The notes under the pieces: generated by a model
Seen by the model: the letters and a program-made list of their open reading frames with translations, nothing else
Told to the model about the DNA's origin: nothing
Databases searched by the model: none
Assembly: GCF_016863335.1 (NCBI RefSeq)
Contig: NZ_BOOR01000057.1
Span: forward strand, 35,200-99,199
Origin: Planotetraspora thailandica
GTDB lineage: Bacteria; Actinomycetota; Actinomycetes; Streptosporangiales; Streptosporangiaceae
Direction of reading: 5' to 3'
DNA: 64,000 nt
Shown: positions 33,171 through 44,211 of the stretch, piece by piece
How the letters are laid out: the number at the start of each line of letters is the position of its first letter
Numbering within the stretch: position 1 is the stretch's first letter
Program-made: the position numbers and the translations under genes

Positions 33171-35321
33171 CTAGGAGATCGGGGCCAGTTCTGCCAAGAC
33201 GGTGAGGAGCTGCCGGCGTTCCTCATCGTCCTGGCGGGCCTGCCGGCCGTAGACGCCGCCGCCTGGTATCCGGGCATCGCCGTGGGCCAGCTCACGCAGC
33301 TCGGGCAGGAGCGGGGCGGCGTCCTCCCCCAGTTCCCGTAGCGACTCGACAACCCATTTCCCGGCTCCTGTCCACGCGAGGCGCCGCCGTACGGCATCGA
33401 CGAGCGGTGCGGCCTCGCCGGTCACGCGGCGGATCGCCAGCGCGGCGTCGGCGAAGTCGTGACGGTCGTCGAGCAGGTCCCGCAGCCGCGGAACGAGATC
33501 CGCGGCGGCCGGTCCGATCAGGCCGGCGAGTACGGCCGCATCCGCCACGTGTCTGCCGCTGTCGAGCGCGTCGGCTGCAGCACGGAGGGGCGCGTGGGTC
33601 TCACCGGCGTCCAGCAGCAGCCGGGCCGCCTCGATCCGGACCTGGACGACGGACGCGTCGTCGCCTGCTGGGGTGGCGGCGATGTCGCGCAACGCGGGAA
33701 GAAGACCGTCCAGGGGCAGTCCGTGACGCAGCGCCGTCCGCGCCGCCGCCACGGGTTCGCCGCCGGAGGCGGCCTCGGCGACGCAGGCGCTCATCTGGCC
33801 GATGTCCCCGGTGACCGCGGCGAGCGCCTCTGCGCATTGGAGGCGACGCCGCCAGGACGCCTCCGGGTCGTCGCGGACCCGGGTCAGCGCGGGCACCGCC
33901 GCCGCGGACGCGGGGCCGATCGCGGTGAGCGCCTGGACGGTCCACCACTGGTCGTACGGGATGAGCGGGATGAGTTCCGGCACGGCGTCGGCCGCGTCCG
34001 GACCCCAGTGGCGCAGCAGCCGGGTCAGATTGTTCAGCTCGTTGTGCCACCGGTTCCTGGCGAGCAGCGCGTTGTAGCCCCCACCCTGCGCCGACCACTC
34101 CGGAGGCAGCGTCGCCAGACGTCGCCGCACCGCTGTGAGCAGGCCGGGGTCGCAGGTCACGCCTGTGTCGATGAGCAGTCCCAGGACGTCGGGGGCGATC
34201 CGGCCCGCGGTGAGCGCGGTCGTGAGCGGCTCGCGCCAGCGCGGATCGCCGAGGGCAATGAGGATCTCCAGGCCCGCGCCGAACAACCGCGCCTCGTTCG
34301 AGTTCACTTCCTCGACGGCTGCGGGTGGCGGGTCGGCGACATAGGCCGCGAGGGAATCGGCGGCCGCCGGAGCAGCCGCGGGCACGTCCCTTATCGCCCT
34401 GGCGGCGGCGACACGGACGGCGAGGTCGGGGTGGTCGATCCCCAGGGCCAGCAGTGGGCCCGACTCCTCGCGGGCGGAGCGCGACCGCACACATCGCTCG
34501 TAGGTCGCGTCGATCGCTGCCCGGGCGGATTCGGCCGTTCCCCGCTCGAACAGCGTGCGGCATAAATCGGAGAACGGCACGTTGCCGATCCGCGCGACGA
34601 TGTCCCTGAAGGGGTCGTCCGACCAGACCCAGTTCTTCAGCGGCTCGCCGTTCAGCCAGCAGTCGACGACCGCCTCGGCAGCCGCGTCCGACCACGGGAG
34701 CGCGGCGTCGGCGATCGCCCACAGCGCGCCGGCTCGGACGGCGGACGGCTTGTCCGGTGACAACTCGTCGGCCAACCACGCGGCGCTGCCTGGAGGGTCG
34801 AGACGGCCGGCCGCGGCCAGCAGGCCCGCCAGCACGCGTGACGACCTCTCGCGCCTCCGCCGCGTCCGTAGCGCGGGCACCACCTCGGCCGCGGACTCAG
34901 GGGGAAGGTTGCCGAGCAGGTAGGTGGCGACGTGCCGAATCTTGACATCCGGGTCGTCCAGCAGCGGCAGCAACCGCCGGGTCTCGCGGGCCAGGGCCGT
35001 ACGCACGTCCGCGAGCACCTGCGGGGCGGCGTCACCCGTCGTGGCGATCGAACCGAGCAGGAACACCAGGCCCTCGCGCCTCGGGGTGCCGGGATCAGCG
35101 GCAAGCCGGGCGACGAAGGGCACGGCCCATGGTGTCGCCGAGTACAGCGTGCCCTGGTGGTAGATGCTGCCGAACAGGTGCTCGGTGGCCTCCCCGGCCA
35201 GTTCCTCGTCCTGGCCGACGGCGTCCCGCAATGTCTGCGGCACGTCCGCGGCCGAGCCGTACGCGTGACCGAGGGAGGACCAGTCGATGTCGTCAATGCC
35301 GTCGAGGGCGGCCACCGTCAT
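33171..35321 (-). CDS. HEAT-repeat (armadillo-like) protein
   Basis: A 716-residue soluble protein made almost wholly of helical HEAT-type repeats, for example LLDDPDVKIRHVATYLLG, DHPDLAVRVAAARAIRDVPA, LIPYDQWWTVQALTAIGPAS and LTRVRDDPEASWRRRLQCAE. Such solenoids are scaffolds for binding proteins or nucleic acid; no catalytic domain is seen. AAGGA lies 9 bases before ATG 35321. It stands alone on its strand and convergent to the small membrane protein gene. Confidence 0.82.
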   Translation of the reverse strand: MTVAALDGIDDIDWSSLGHAYGSAADVPQTLRDAVGQDEELAGEATEHLFGSIYHQGTLYSATPWAVPFVARLAADPGTPRREGLVFLLGSIATTGDAAPQVLADVRTALARETRRLLPLLDDPDVKIRHVATYLLGNLPPESAAEVVPALRTRRRRERSSRVLAGLLAAAGRLDPPGSAAWLADELSPDKPSAVRAGALWAIADAALPWSDAAAEAVVDCWLNGEPLKNWVWSDDPFRDIVARIGNVPFSDLCRTLFERGTAESARAAIDATYERCVRSRSAREESGPLLALGIDHPDLAVRVAAARAIRDVPAAAPAAADSLAAYVADPPPAAVEEVNSNEARLFGAGLEILIALGDPRWREPLTTALTAGRIAPDVLGLLIDTGVTCDPGLLTAVRRRLATLPPEWSAQGGGYNALLARNRWHNELNNLTRLLRHWGPDAADAVPELIPLIPYDQWWTVQALTAIGPASAAAVPALTRVRDDPEASWRRRLQCAEALAAVTGDIGQMSACVAEAASGGEPVAAARTALRHGLPLDGLLPALRDIAATPAGDDASVVQVRIEAARLLLDAGETHAPLRAAADALDSGRHVADAAVLAGLIGPAAADLVPRLRDLLDDRHDFADAALAIRRVTGEAAPLVDAVRRRLAWTGAGKWVVESLRELGEDAAPLLPELRELAHGDARIPGGGVYGRQARQDDEERRQLLTVLAELAPIS

Positions 35322-35383
35322 CCGTCGTCGTCCTTCCCCGTCATCCGGCGTGATCGGGGGTCAGCCTAGCCCTGACGATGGCG

Positions 35384-35521
35384 TCAGACGGCGGTGAGCT
35401 CCATGGCGGAGTAGCCGCCGCCCACAGGGTAGGTCGTGGACCGGCGCCATCCGGCTTGGGCGAAAAGGGCGCAAGAACGCAGGCCGAGGAAGATCGGCAT
35501 GCTGACCGGCCGGCCCTTCAT
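35384..35521 (-). pseudogene. Short leftover reading frame, possible enzyme C-terminus
   Basis: A 45-codon frame (MKGRPVSMPIFLGL ... GGGYSAMELTAV) diverges from the MmyB-like regulator. Its end, AGWRRSTTYPVGGGYSAMEL, resembles the last strand of small-molecule methyltransferases or similar enzymes, but nothing upstream completes a domain. It is probably the remains of the gene the regulator once controlled. Confidence is low. Confidence 0.3.
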
Positions 35522-35549
35522 CGAGCTCGGTCCTGGGACTGGTAGTCCG

Positions 35550-35564
35550 TACACCCTGGGTGTA
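35550..35564. promoter_or_regulatory. Palindrome upstream of MmyB-like regulator
   Basis: TACACCC-T-GGGTGTA is a perfect 15-base dyad, lying 30-60 bases before the regulator start. Divergent sites of this kind are common for XRE/MmyB regulators, so it is a candidate operator. Confidence 0.5.
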
Positions 35565-35608
35565 GCGCACCCAGGCTTCCCTGAGTCGTGACGACGTACT
35601 TTGTCACC

Positions 35609-36427
35609 ATGGGGGGAAGCCCACTCGGTGAGTTCCTCCGCGCTCGGCGCAAGGTCACGACGCCTGATCAGGTGGGGCTTACACGTTTTGACGAACGCAG
35701 CCGGACGCCAGGGCTACGCCGCGAAGAGGTGGCCATGCTGGCCGGGGTCAGCATCGACTACTACGTCCGGCTGGAACAGGGAAGAGAACGCAAGCCGTCC
35801 GATCAGGTGATCGACGCCCTGGCGAGAGTCCTGCGGCTCGGCCCTGAGGCCGCCGCGCATCTCCATGATCTCGCTCGCCCCCGGGAACACCACCACGGGC
35901 CGTCCGGCGAGGCGGATCGCATCCGTCCGGACATGTTGCAGTTGATGGAGGGGTCCGATCACGTGCTGGCGTTCGTGGTGAATCGCCGGTGGGACGTGCT
36001 GGCCAGAAATCCGCTGGCGGTCGCCCTCTACGCAGGGTTGGTTCACGGCGACAACCTGATACGGATGCAATTCCTCAACCCCGCGTCACGCGAGTTCTAT
36101 CCCGACTGGGAACAAGAGGCCTGTGCCAAGGTGGCACATTTGCGGGCAGTGGCCGGGCCGGACTTGGACGACGCGTCCATTCGAGAGTTGATCGAAGAAC
36201 TTTCGGCCGAGAGCCCGGAGTTTCGCCGGATATGGGCTCGCCACGATGTGGAGACCAAGACCAACCCGGCCGTACGCTTCCGTCACCCTGAAGTCGGTCT
36301 GATCACTCTTCAGTTCGAGGTATTCGACATCAACAGCGTCCCCGGCCAGAAACTCATCGTCGGCCAGGCGGAGCCCGGCACCCCGTCCGAGCGCGCACTG
36401 GCCGAACTGAGCAAGGTCAACCACTAG
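35609..36427 (+). CDS. XRE-family regulator with MmyB-like ligand domain
   Basis: A 272-residue protein. The N-terminal XRE HTH (residues 5-75) has LGEFLRARR, TPGLRREEVAMLAGVSIDYY and VRLEQGRERKPS. A MmyB-like PAS/ligand-binding domain follows (about 105-265) with WDVLARNPLAVALYAG and RHPEVGLITLQFEVF; relatives bind fatty-acid-like ligands. ATG at 35609 is preceded by TACTTT ending 6 bases upstream, fitting a leaderless transcript; GTG at 35588 is an alternative. Relatives usually control a divergent oxidoreductase, which here seems lost. Confidence 0.9.
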   Translation: MGGSPLGEFLRARRKVTTPDQVGLTRFDERSRTPGLRREEVAMLAGVSIDYYVRLEQGRERKPSDQVIDALARVLRLGPEAAAHLHDLARPREHHHGPSGEADRIRPDMLQLMEGSDHVLAFVVNRRWDVLARNPLAVALYAGLVHGDNLIRMQFLNPASREFYPDWEQEACAKVAHLRAVAGPDLDDASIRELIEELSAESPEFRRIWARHDVETKTNPAVRFRHPEVGLITLQFEVFDINSVPGQKLIVGQAEPGTPSERALAELSKVNH

Positions 36428-36433
36428 CGGAGG

Positions 36434-36471
36434 GACGTCCAGGTCGGCCGGTACGGGCCGACCTGGACGTC
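36434..36471. terminator. Bidirectional hairpin between regulator and katG
   Basis: GACGTCCAGGTCGGCC pairs perfectly over 16 bp with its complement across a 6-base loop. It lies between convergent stops, 7 bases after each side. No T-run follows. Confidence 0.7.
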
Positions 36472-36477
36472 ACATGA

Positions 36478-38733
<2,256 letters not shown>

Positions 38734-38742
38734 TCACGGTGC

Positions 38743-39180
38743 TCAGGAACTGCGGGCGGTGGAACAGTCGGGGCACAGGCCCCAGTAGACGACCTCGGCC
38801 TCGTCGATCGAGAAACCGTGGTCGTCGGAGGCAGTCAGGCAGGGAGCGTGGCCGACAGCGCAGTCGACGTCGGCGACGGCACCGCACGACCGGCATATGA
38901 CGTGGTGGTGGTTGTCCCCGACGCGCCCCTCGAACCTGGCCGGGCTGCCGGCCGGTTCGATGCGGCGTACGAGTCCCGCCGCGGTGAGCGCATGAAGGGC
39001 CTCGTACACGGCTTGAAGGGAGACATGGCCGACGCGATCGCGCACCCCGGAGGCGATCGCCTCGACGTCGAGGTGGGCACCGTCGCGGACGGTCTCGAGC
39101 AGGGCGACGCGGGCAGCCGTCACCCGCAGGCCCGCCCCGCGCAGTTCCTCGGCGACGGTCGAAGACGTGGGTGCGGTCAT
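38743..39180 (-). CDS. furA: Fur-family regulator FurA
   Basis: A 145-residue Fur-type metalloregulator. The winged helix includes GLRVTAARVALLETV and HVSLQAVYEALHALTAAGL. The dimerisation half has the metal-binding HHHVICRSCGAVADVDC and the CPDC pair near the end, which hold structural zinc and the sensing metal. It lies upstream of katG and, by analogy with mycobacteria and streptomycetes, represses itself and katG until peroxide oxidises it. ATG 39180 has no obvious ribosome site; ATG 39201 is in frame upstream. The AT-rich 39195-39245 is the likely operator. Confidence 0.93.
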   Translation of the reverse strand: MTAPTSSTVAEELRGAGLRVTAARVALLETVRDGAHLDVEAIASGVRDRVGHVSLQAVYEALHALTAAGLVRRIEPAGSPARFEGRVGDNHHHVICRSCGAVADVDCAVGHAPCLTASDDHGFSIDEAEVVYWGLCPDCSTARSS

Positions 39181-39322
39181 GGCGCCAAACACTACAGCCA
39201 TAAACACGAACCATCCAAGACAATGAATGGTCCAAGTTTGTGTGATGTGTCGGACGACGTTAGCCCGATGTGACCTGCGTTCCCGGTCTTCTACGAGATG
39301 CGTGTGTGTCTGAGCCCAGGGG

Positions 39323-40255
39323 TCAGGGCAGGTGCCGGATGTCGTGCGGGACGGTGTCCGCGCGGAGACGTGCGGAGTCCTGGCCGGGTGGGGCTCCGAA
39401 CAGGCGGCGGTACTCGCGGTTGAACTGCGAGGGGCTGTCATAGCCGACGAGATGTCCGACGCCGGCGACATCGCCGGGACGGGCGGCCAGCAACGAGCGG
39501 GCTTCTTGGAGCCGGATGCGTTTCTGGAACTGCAGTGGGCTCATGGCCGTGATGGCGCGGAAGTGCCGGTGAAACGCCGACGGGCTCATTCCGGCCAACC
39601 GGGCGAGGTCGGAGATCCGCATTGGCTCGGCGTAGTTGTCGCGGATCCAGCGGATCGCCCCGTTGACGTGGGACAGACCGCTGTCGGCCAGGCCGATCTG
39701 GCGGATCACGCCGCCGTGAGGGCCGGTGAGCAGCCGCCAGAGGAGCTCTCGCTCGATCATCGGAGCGAGTATGGGGGCGTCTTCGGGGTGGTCGAGCAGT
39801 CGCAGCATTCGGGCCGCGGCGTCGAGCAGGTCGGGGCCGGCATCGCCGGTCGCGATCGCGGGTGGGCCGGCCGTGGTGCGGGACCATCGTCCGGCCGGGA
39901 CCTCCAGCATCAGCGGGGCGATGGCGGCCGGCCGGAGCACCAGGCCCATGCCCAACGACGGGGTCTGTGCGCTGGTGTCGATGTAGTGGCCGGTGACGGG
40001 CAGGGTGGCGGTGACCAGCAGGATCTGGCCCGCCTGGTACTCGTACACCTGGTCGCCCAGCAGGAGCCGTTTGCCGCCCTGGGCCATGACGACCAGCAGC
40101 GGCTCGGTGAGCGAATGGTCCGACGGCGCCGTCTCGACTTTCGACAACAGCAACCCGTCGATCGGCGTCTGCAGATCCGGTCGGACATGGGCCGTGATGA
40201 GGCCGCGGATCTCGTCCAGGAGGTCGGGGGCGGTGCGCACACTCCACGGAAGCAT
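39323..40255 (-). CDS. AraC-family regulator with AraC_N (cupin) domain
   Basis: A 310-residue regulator. The N-terminal arabinose-binding-like domain (residues 5-170) has ETAPSDHSLTEPLLVVMAQG and VYEYQAGQILLVTATLPVTG. Two HTHs follow (LARLAGMSPSAFHRHFRAIT and GDVAGVGHLVGYDSPSQFNR). This is the YqhC-like class, which in other bacteria activates aldehyde reductases. It diverges from an aldo/keto reductase, so control of that enzyme in response to aldehyde is the natural reading, though inferred. Confidence 0.92.
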   Translation of the reverse strand: MLPWSVRTAPDLLDEIRGLITAHVRPDLQTPIDGLLLSKVETAPSDHSLTEPLLVVMAQGGKRLLLGDQVYEYQAGQILLVTATLPVTGHYIDTSAQTPSLGMGLVLRPAAIAPLMLEVPAGRWSRTTAGPPAIATGDAGPDLLDAAARMLRLLDHPEDAPILAPMIERELLWRLLTGPHGGVIRQIGLADSGLSHVNGAIRWIRDNYAEPMRISDLARLAGMSPSAFHRHFRAITAMSPLQFQKRIRLQEARSLLAARPGDVAGVGHLVGYDSPSQFNREYRRLFGAPPGQDSARLRADTVPHDIRHLP

Positions 40256-40394
40256 CAGCGACGACGCAAGGCAAGCCCGATCGGCACAAAGCGAAGAGGA
40301 TTGTGCAAGACCTGGCGTGTATCGGTCTACCGGGGGTCACCCGGCTCACGCTTGCATGATGGTGACGAATTCCGACACGCACGGGAGCACGATC

Positions 40395-41477
40395 ATGCCG
40401 CTCGACCACTATGTCACCCTCGGCCGATCCGGGCTGCGGGTCAGTCCGTTCGCCCTCGGCGCCATGACCTTCGGTGAGGATCCCGGAGGCGCCGGATGCA
40501 GCGTCGAGGAGTCGGAGAAGATCCTTTCGACCTATCTGGACCTCGGCGGGAACTTCATCGACACCGCCAACTTCTACACGAACGGGCACTCGGAGAAGAT
40601 CCTCGGCGACTGGTTCGCCGCCCATCCCGGACGGCGTGAGCACGTCGTGCTGGCGTCGAAGTTCTTCTTCAACCTCTTCCCCGGGGACCCCAACGGGGGT
40701 GGCGCGGGCCGCGGTTCGATCATCGCCCAGCTCGACGAGACCCTGCGCCGACTGCGGACCGACTACCTGGACCTGTACTGGTTGCACAATTGGGACCGTC
40801 ACACCCCGATCGAGGAAACCCTGCGCACTCTCGACGATCTCGTCCGAGCGGGCAAGATCCGCTACATCGGGTTCTCCAACACACCCGCCTGGGTGACCGC
40901 CCAGGCCCAGACCATGGCGCTGTTGAAGGGCTGGACCCCGCTCATCGCGCTGCAGGTCGAGTACTCGCTGCTCGCCCGTACCGTCGAGGGCGAACTCGCC
41001 CCGCTCGCGCTCGATCAGGGCATGGCGCTGGTTCCGTGGAGCCCGCTGAAGAACGGCTTCCTGTCGGGCAAATATCGGCGCGGCACCGAGGTCGCCGACT
41101 CCGTCCGTACGGCGTACGTGGGCGGCCCCAGCGAGGCCGAGTACACCGTCATCGACGCCGTCGCCGCGGTCGCCGACGAACTCGGGACCACCTCGGCGGC
41201 GGTGTCGCTGGCGTGGCTGCGCGCCCGCGAAGGCACCGTCGTACCGATCCTGGGTGCCCGGCGCGTGGACCATCTGGAGGACAACCTCGCCGGCCTGGAG
41301 GTGACCCTCAGCCCGGAACACCTGCGGATGTTGGACGAGGTATCGGCCCCCACCTTGAGCTACCCGGCACCGATGCACGGCGCGCTGCGGGCGATGCTGC
41401 AGTTCGCCGGGACCACCGTCGACGGCGAGACCTCCACCGTGTATCCGCCACTGCTGCAGAGCGACGTCCGCTACTGA
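40395..41477 (+). CDS. Aldo/keto reductase
   Basis: A 360-residue AKR, NADPH-dependent TIM barrel. The catalytic tetrad is visible: Asp in FIDTANFY with Tyr in the same motif, Lys in VLASKFFFN and His in YWLHNWDRHTP. The cofactor site includes VPWSPLKNGFLSGKY and PILGARRVDHLEDNL. GGGAG lies 8 bases before ATG 40395. It diverges from an AraC regulator; the pair resembles YqhC/YqhD-type aldehyde detoxification modules. A strong terminator follows. Confidence 0.94.
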   Translation: MPLDHYVTLGRSGLRVSPFALGAMTFGEDPGGAGCSVEESEKILSTYLDLGGNFIDTANFYTNGHSEKILGDWFAAHPGRREHVVLASKFFFNLFPGDPNGGGAGRGSIIAQLDETLRRLRTDYLDLYWLHNWDRHTPIEETLRTLDDLVRAGKIRYIGFSNTPAWVTAQAQTMALLKGWTPLIALQVEYSLLARTVEGELAPLALDQGMALVPWSPLKNGFLSGKYRRGTEVADSVRTAYVGGPSEAEYTVIDAVAAVADELGTTSAAVSLAWLRAREGTVVPILGARRVDHLEDNLAGLEVTLSPEHLRMLDEVSAPTLSYPAPMHGALRAMLQFAGTTVDGETSTVYPPLLQSDVRY

Positions 41478-41481
41478 GCAG

Positions 41482-41520
41482 ACAGGATCGGCGGACCGCA
41501 GTCCGCCGATCCTGTTCGCG
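41482..41520 (+). terminator. Terminator after aldo/keto reductase
   Basis: ACAGGATCGGCGGAC pairs with its exact complement over 15 bp with a CGCA tetraloop, 5 bases after the stop. Confidence 0.82.
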
Positions 41521-41795
41521 TGGCCGAGTGCGGTAAGTCAGATCATCCAGCGGTGCCGCTGCACGAATGGGAGCCGCACCCACAGCCGCCCAGGTCCCCA
41601 GGTGTGGCGTGCGTAGGCCACAGCCAGCACGATCAGCGGGACACCGTGGCGCCCGGGTCCGAACTCCCCTTCGGGCGGGACCAACGTCCGGATGTCGGCA
41701 CGATCGGATGGACCCGGGCGGGCGCTCGGTTTCGCGTGCCGTCGATAGGCCGCGATCGCAGCGTGATCTGCGGCCTCGAAGATGGCCTGGTGGAT
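41521..41795. other. Gap with a possible leftward C-terminal remnant
   Basis: No intact gene is present. A leftward frame ending at TGA 41538 reads VPLIVLAVAYARHTW and WVRLPFVQRHRWM, which looks like the tail of a membrane enzyme, but no start or body is recognisable. I treat it as unassigned and possibly another gene-end fossil. Confidence 0.3.
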
Positions 41796-42350
41796 ATGGA
41801 CAAGATTCGTCTTCGCGTTGAGGAGATGTCCCGGCTGTTCGGTGTCAAGCCCCCTGCCGTCATCCATGGCGAGCCGCCAGAGGGAGCGGACTGCATTCTG
41901 AAAAGACGCGGGAAGTACTCGTTGATCGTCGTCGGAGACACCTTCGACGCGTTGCCGGAGCGTCTGCAGGATGCGGATATCGCGTGGGTTGTCGCGGCCT
42001 CCGATGCCAAACACGTCCGTAAGGACGGCGTGTCAATGAGGCGCGCCCTTGTCATAGGTCTTGTGATCGGCACCCTGGTGGCCCCGTTCGTCATTCTGTA
42101 CGACTCGTTCATTCCGCTTCTCATCGCAGTTGTGGCAGTCGTCGTCGTGATGAGTCCGTACGCCTTGAGACAGCGGATGTACGGGCTGGACCGCAGGGTG
42201 GCGAAGGTCTGCGGAGAAGAGATGGTTCGTCACGCCCTCAGCTACTGGGAGGAACACCCTCCACAGATGCGGGGTCTCTATCGACTCGTGTTGAAGCTCC
42301 AGCCGTCCATGGCGAAACGAGCCGCCCGGCTGGCGTCCGCGAACCAGTGA
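41796..42350 (+). CDS. M48-peptidase-like membrane protein lacking the zinc motif
   Basis: A 184-residue protein arranged like the core of an M48 metallopeptidase: helical start (LRVEEMSRLFGVKPPAVIHG), a beta part (DCILKRRGKYSLIVVGDTF), the active-site helix position, and two membrane helices (VIGLVIGTLVAPFVILY and IPLLIAVVAVVVVM). Where relatives have HExxH it has ADIAWVVAASDAKHVRKDG, so the first His and the Glu are replaced. The third-ligand helix reads GLDRRVAKVCGEE. It is probably catalytically dead, a regulator or scaffold. The start is ATG 41796, or GTG two codons earlier. Confidence 0.6.
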   Translation: MDKIRLRVEEMSRLFGVKPPAVIHGEPPEGADCILKRRGKYSLIVVGDTFDALPERLQDADIAWVVAASDAKHVRKDGVSMRRALVIGLVIGTLVAPFVILYDSFIPLLIAVVAVVVVMSPYALRQRMYGLDRRVAKVCGEEMVRHALSYWEEHPPQMRGLYRLVLKLQPSMAKRAARLASANQ

Positions 42351-42399
42351 GGACGATGCTCCCGGGCGAATAAGCCCAAACTTCCCACTGTCCGGATTG

Positions 42400-42972
42400 T
42401 CAGTCGTGCCGGCGGAGTCCCTCGAAGAGCAGATCGATCATTCGCGACGCCTGTTCGCGCTGGTCGGGGGCGCCGGCTGCCATGGCTATGCCGCTGAGTG
42501 ACATGAGCACGTCGTCCGCCTCGATCTCGATGCGCGTGCGGCCGGCTTCGACAGTTGCGGCGAGCAAGGTCTCCAGCGCGGCGTCGAGGCGGTCCCTGCT
42601 CTGGGCATAGGGGTTGCCTCCCGCCGTCATGACCGCTCGGATCGCCTCGCCCATGCCGATCTTCGTGGTCATGTAGTCGATGAAGCGGTCCATCCACGTG
42701 CGCAGCGCCTGTTCGGGCGGCAGGGAGCCGAGCAGTTCGGGAGCCGCCTCGCACACCGCATCCAGTTCGGAGCGGTAGGCGGCCTCGATGAGGGCCTCCC
42801 GCGTCGGGAAATGCCGATAGATCGTCCCGACGCCGACCCCGGCCTCTTTTGCGATGTCGATGTACGGAACGTCCGGCCCGCGCTCGACGAAAAGGTTCGA
42901 CGCGGCCGCGAGCAGTCGCGCGCGGTTGCGCAGCGCATCGGCGCGTGGCCCGCGTCCTGCGCGTTCGCTCAC
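42400..42972 (-). CDS. TetR-family regulator
   Basis: A 190-residue TetR protein. HTH: LRNRARLLAAASNLFVERG, then YIDIAKEAGVGVGTIYRHF. The C-terminal helices (about 80-185) form the ligand pocket. GGAGG lies 8 bases before GTG. It diverges from an SDR gene across three matching palindromes at 43004, 43109 and 43139. Repression of both genes is expected. Confidence 0.93.
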   Translation of the reverse strand: MSERAGRGPRADALRNRARLLAAASNLFVERGPDVPYIDIAKEAGVGVGTIYRHFPTREALIEAAYRSELDAVCEAAPELLGSLPPEQALRTWMDRFIDYMTTKIGMGEAIRAVMTAGGNPYAQSRDRLDAALETLLAATVEAGRTRIEIEADDVLMSLSGIAMAAGAPDQREQASRMIDLLFEGLRRHD

Positions 42973-43003
42973 GACTCGGCCTCCAGGTCGGCACAGGTTT
43001 TAT

Positions 43004-43019
43004 CCGGAATCGGTTCCGG
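43004..43019. promoter_or_regulatory. TetR operator palindrome, copy 1
   Basis: CCGGAATCGGTTCCGG, a perfect-arm dyad of the CCGGAA-N4-TTCCGG type, 32 bases before the TetR start; probably the autorepression site. Confidence 0.65.
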
Positions 43020-43108
43020 TTGTCATCATACGGTGAACCCGCGACACCGGCCGTGCGCCCCTGGTCAGGCCCGGCCCGTGTCCAGGGGTTCCGCCGGGCG
43101 CGGTGGAC

Positions 43109-43128
43109 AACCGGAATTGATTCCGCTT
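43109..43128. promoter_or_regulatory. TetR operator palindrome, copy 2
   Basis: AACCGGAATTGATTCCGCTT, one mismatch from a perfect dyad and the same motif as copies 1 and 3. Its centre lies 30 bases from copy 3, close to three helical turns. Confidence 0.65.
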
Positions 43129-43132
43129 AATG

Positions 43133-43162
43133 TTGAAGAACCGGAATCCATTCCGGTTAGAT
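43133..43162 (+). promoter_or_regulatory. SDR promoter with operator copy 3 in its spacer
   Basis: TTGAAG (43133-43138) and TTAGAT (43157-43162) are spaced by 18 bases. The spacer is occupied by the perfect dyad AACCGGAATCCATTCCGGTT (43139-43158), so bound repressor would exclude polymerase. Confidence 0.6.
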
Positions 43163-43229
43163 CGTACTGCTCTGCGCGCGACCGCTCCCGGCCGAGCACA
43201 GAGCGCAGACGCGAACGGAATCAGCACAC

Positions 43230-44171
43230 ATGGACAACCACGCTCGCTTCACGACGCCGTACGGCTTCGAGAGCACGAGCACCGAGATCGTCGACGGCGT
43301 CGACCTGACCGGCAAGCGCGCCGTCATCACCGGCGGAGCCTCCGGGATCGGCGCCGAGACCGCCCGCGCGCTCGCCGCCGCAGGCGCAGAGGTCACCCTC
43401 GCGGTCCGCAACGCCGACGCGGGCCGGCAGGTCGCCGAGCGCATCACCGCCCAGACCGGCAACACCGGGGTCGCCGCCGCGGCGCTCGAGCTCACCGACC
43501 GCAGGTCCGTCACCGAGTTCGTCGGTAGGTGGCAGGGCCCGCTGCACATCCTCGTGAACAACGCCGGCATCATGGCCCTCCCCGAGTTGCACCGGACCGC
43601 CGAAGGCTGGGAACTGCAGTTCGCCACCAACCACCTCGGCCATTTCGATCTCGCCCTCGGCCTCCACCGCGCTCTCGCCGAGGCCGGCGGCGCACGCGTC
43701 GTCGCGGTCAGCTCCAACGGCCACCGCACGTCGCCCATCGTCTTCGACGACATCCACTTCGAACGCCGCGCCTACGAGCCCTGGCTCGCCTACGGGCAGT
43801 CCAAGACCGCCAACGTGCTGTTCGCCGTCGAAGCGGCCAAGCGGTGGGCAGGCGACGGCATCACTGCGAACGCCCTCATGCCGGGCGGCATCCGCACCAA
43901 TCTCCAGCGTCATCAGCTGGAGAACATCACCCCCGAGATCCAGGAGATCTTCGACAACTACCCCTGGAAGACCATGGAACAGGGTGCGGCGACGTCCGTC
44001 CTCCTGGCGGCCTCGCCACTCGTGGAGGGTGTGACGGGCCGCTACTTCGAGGACTGCAATGAGGCCGAACTCACAACGGATCCCGGCCCCGAGACGGGCG
44101 TGCGTCCCCACGCCCTCGACGTCGGCGACGCCGCGCGCCTCTGGGACGTATCGATCGCACTTCTGCGCTGA
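43230..44171 (+). CDS. Short-chain dehydrogenase/reductase
   Basis: A 313-residue classical SDR. The cofactor motif is ITGGASGIGAETARAL (TGxxxGIG), followed by VNNAGIMA (NNAG), the catalytic serine in VVAVSSNGHR and the Tyr-Lys pair in WLAYGQSKTAN. It is close to retinol-dehydrogenase-like bacterial SDRs. It is controlled by the divergent TetR through three palindromes, which suggests a reduced lipophilic or phenolic substrate that also acts as inducer. Confidence 0.94.
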   Translation: MDNHARFTTPYGFESTSTEIVDGVDLTGKRAVITGGASGIGAETARALAAAGAEVTLAVRNADAGRQVAERITAQTGNTGVAAAALELTDRRSVTEFVGRWQGPLHILVNNAGIMALPELHRTAEGWELQFATNHLGHFDLALGLHRALAEAGGARVVAVSSNGHRTSPIVFDDIHFERRAYEPWLAYGQSKTANVLFAVEAAKRWAGDGITANALMPGGIRTNLQRHQLENITPEIQEIFDNYPWKTMEQGAATSVLLAASPLVEGVTGRYFEDCNEAELTTDPGPETGVRPHALDVGDAARLWDVSIALLR

Positions 44172-44211
44172 GCGGCGGCCCCGGCTCCCGGGTGGGTGAT
44201 GCCGCCGCTCA
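44169..44211. terminator. Bidirectional hairpin between SDR and aldo/keto reductase
   Basis: TGAGCGGCGGC (44169-44179) pairs perfectly with GCCGCCGCTCA (44201-44211). It starts within the SDR stop codon and ends inside the coding end of the convergent gene. Confidence 0.6.
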
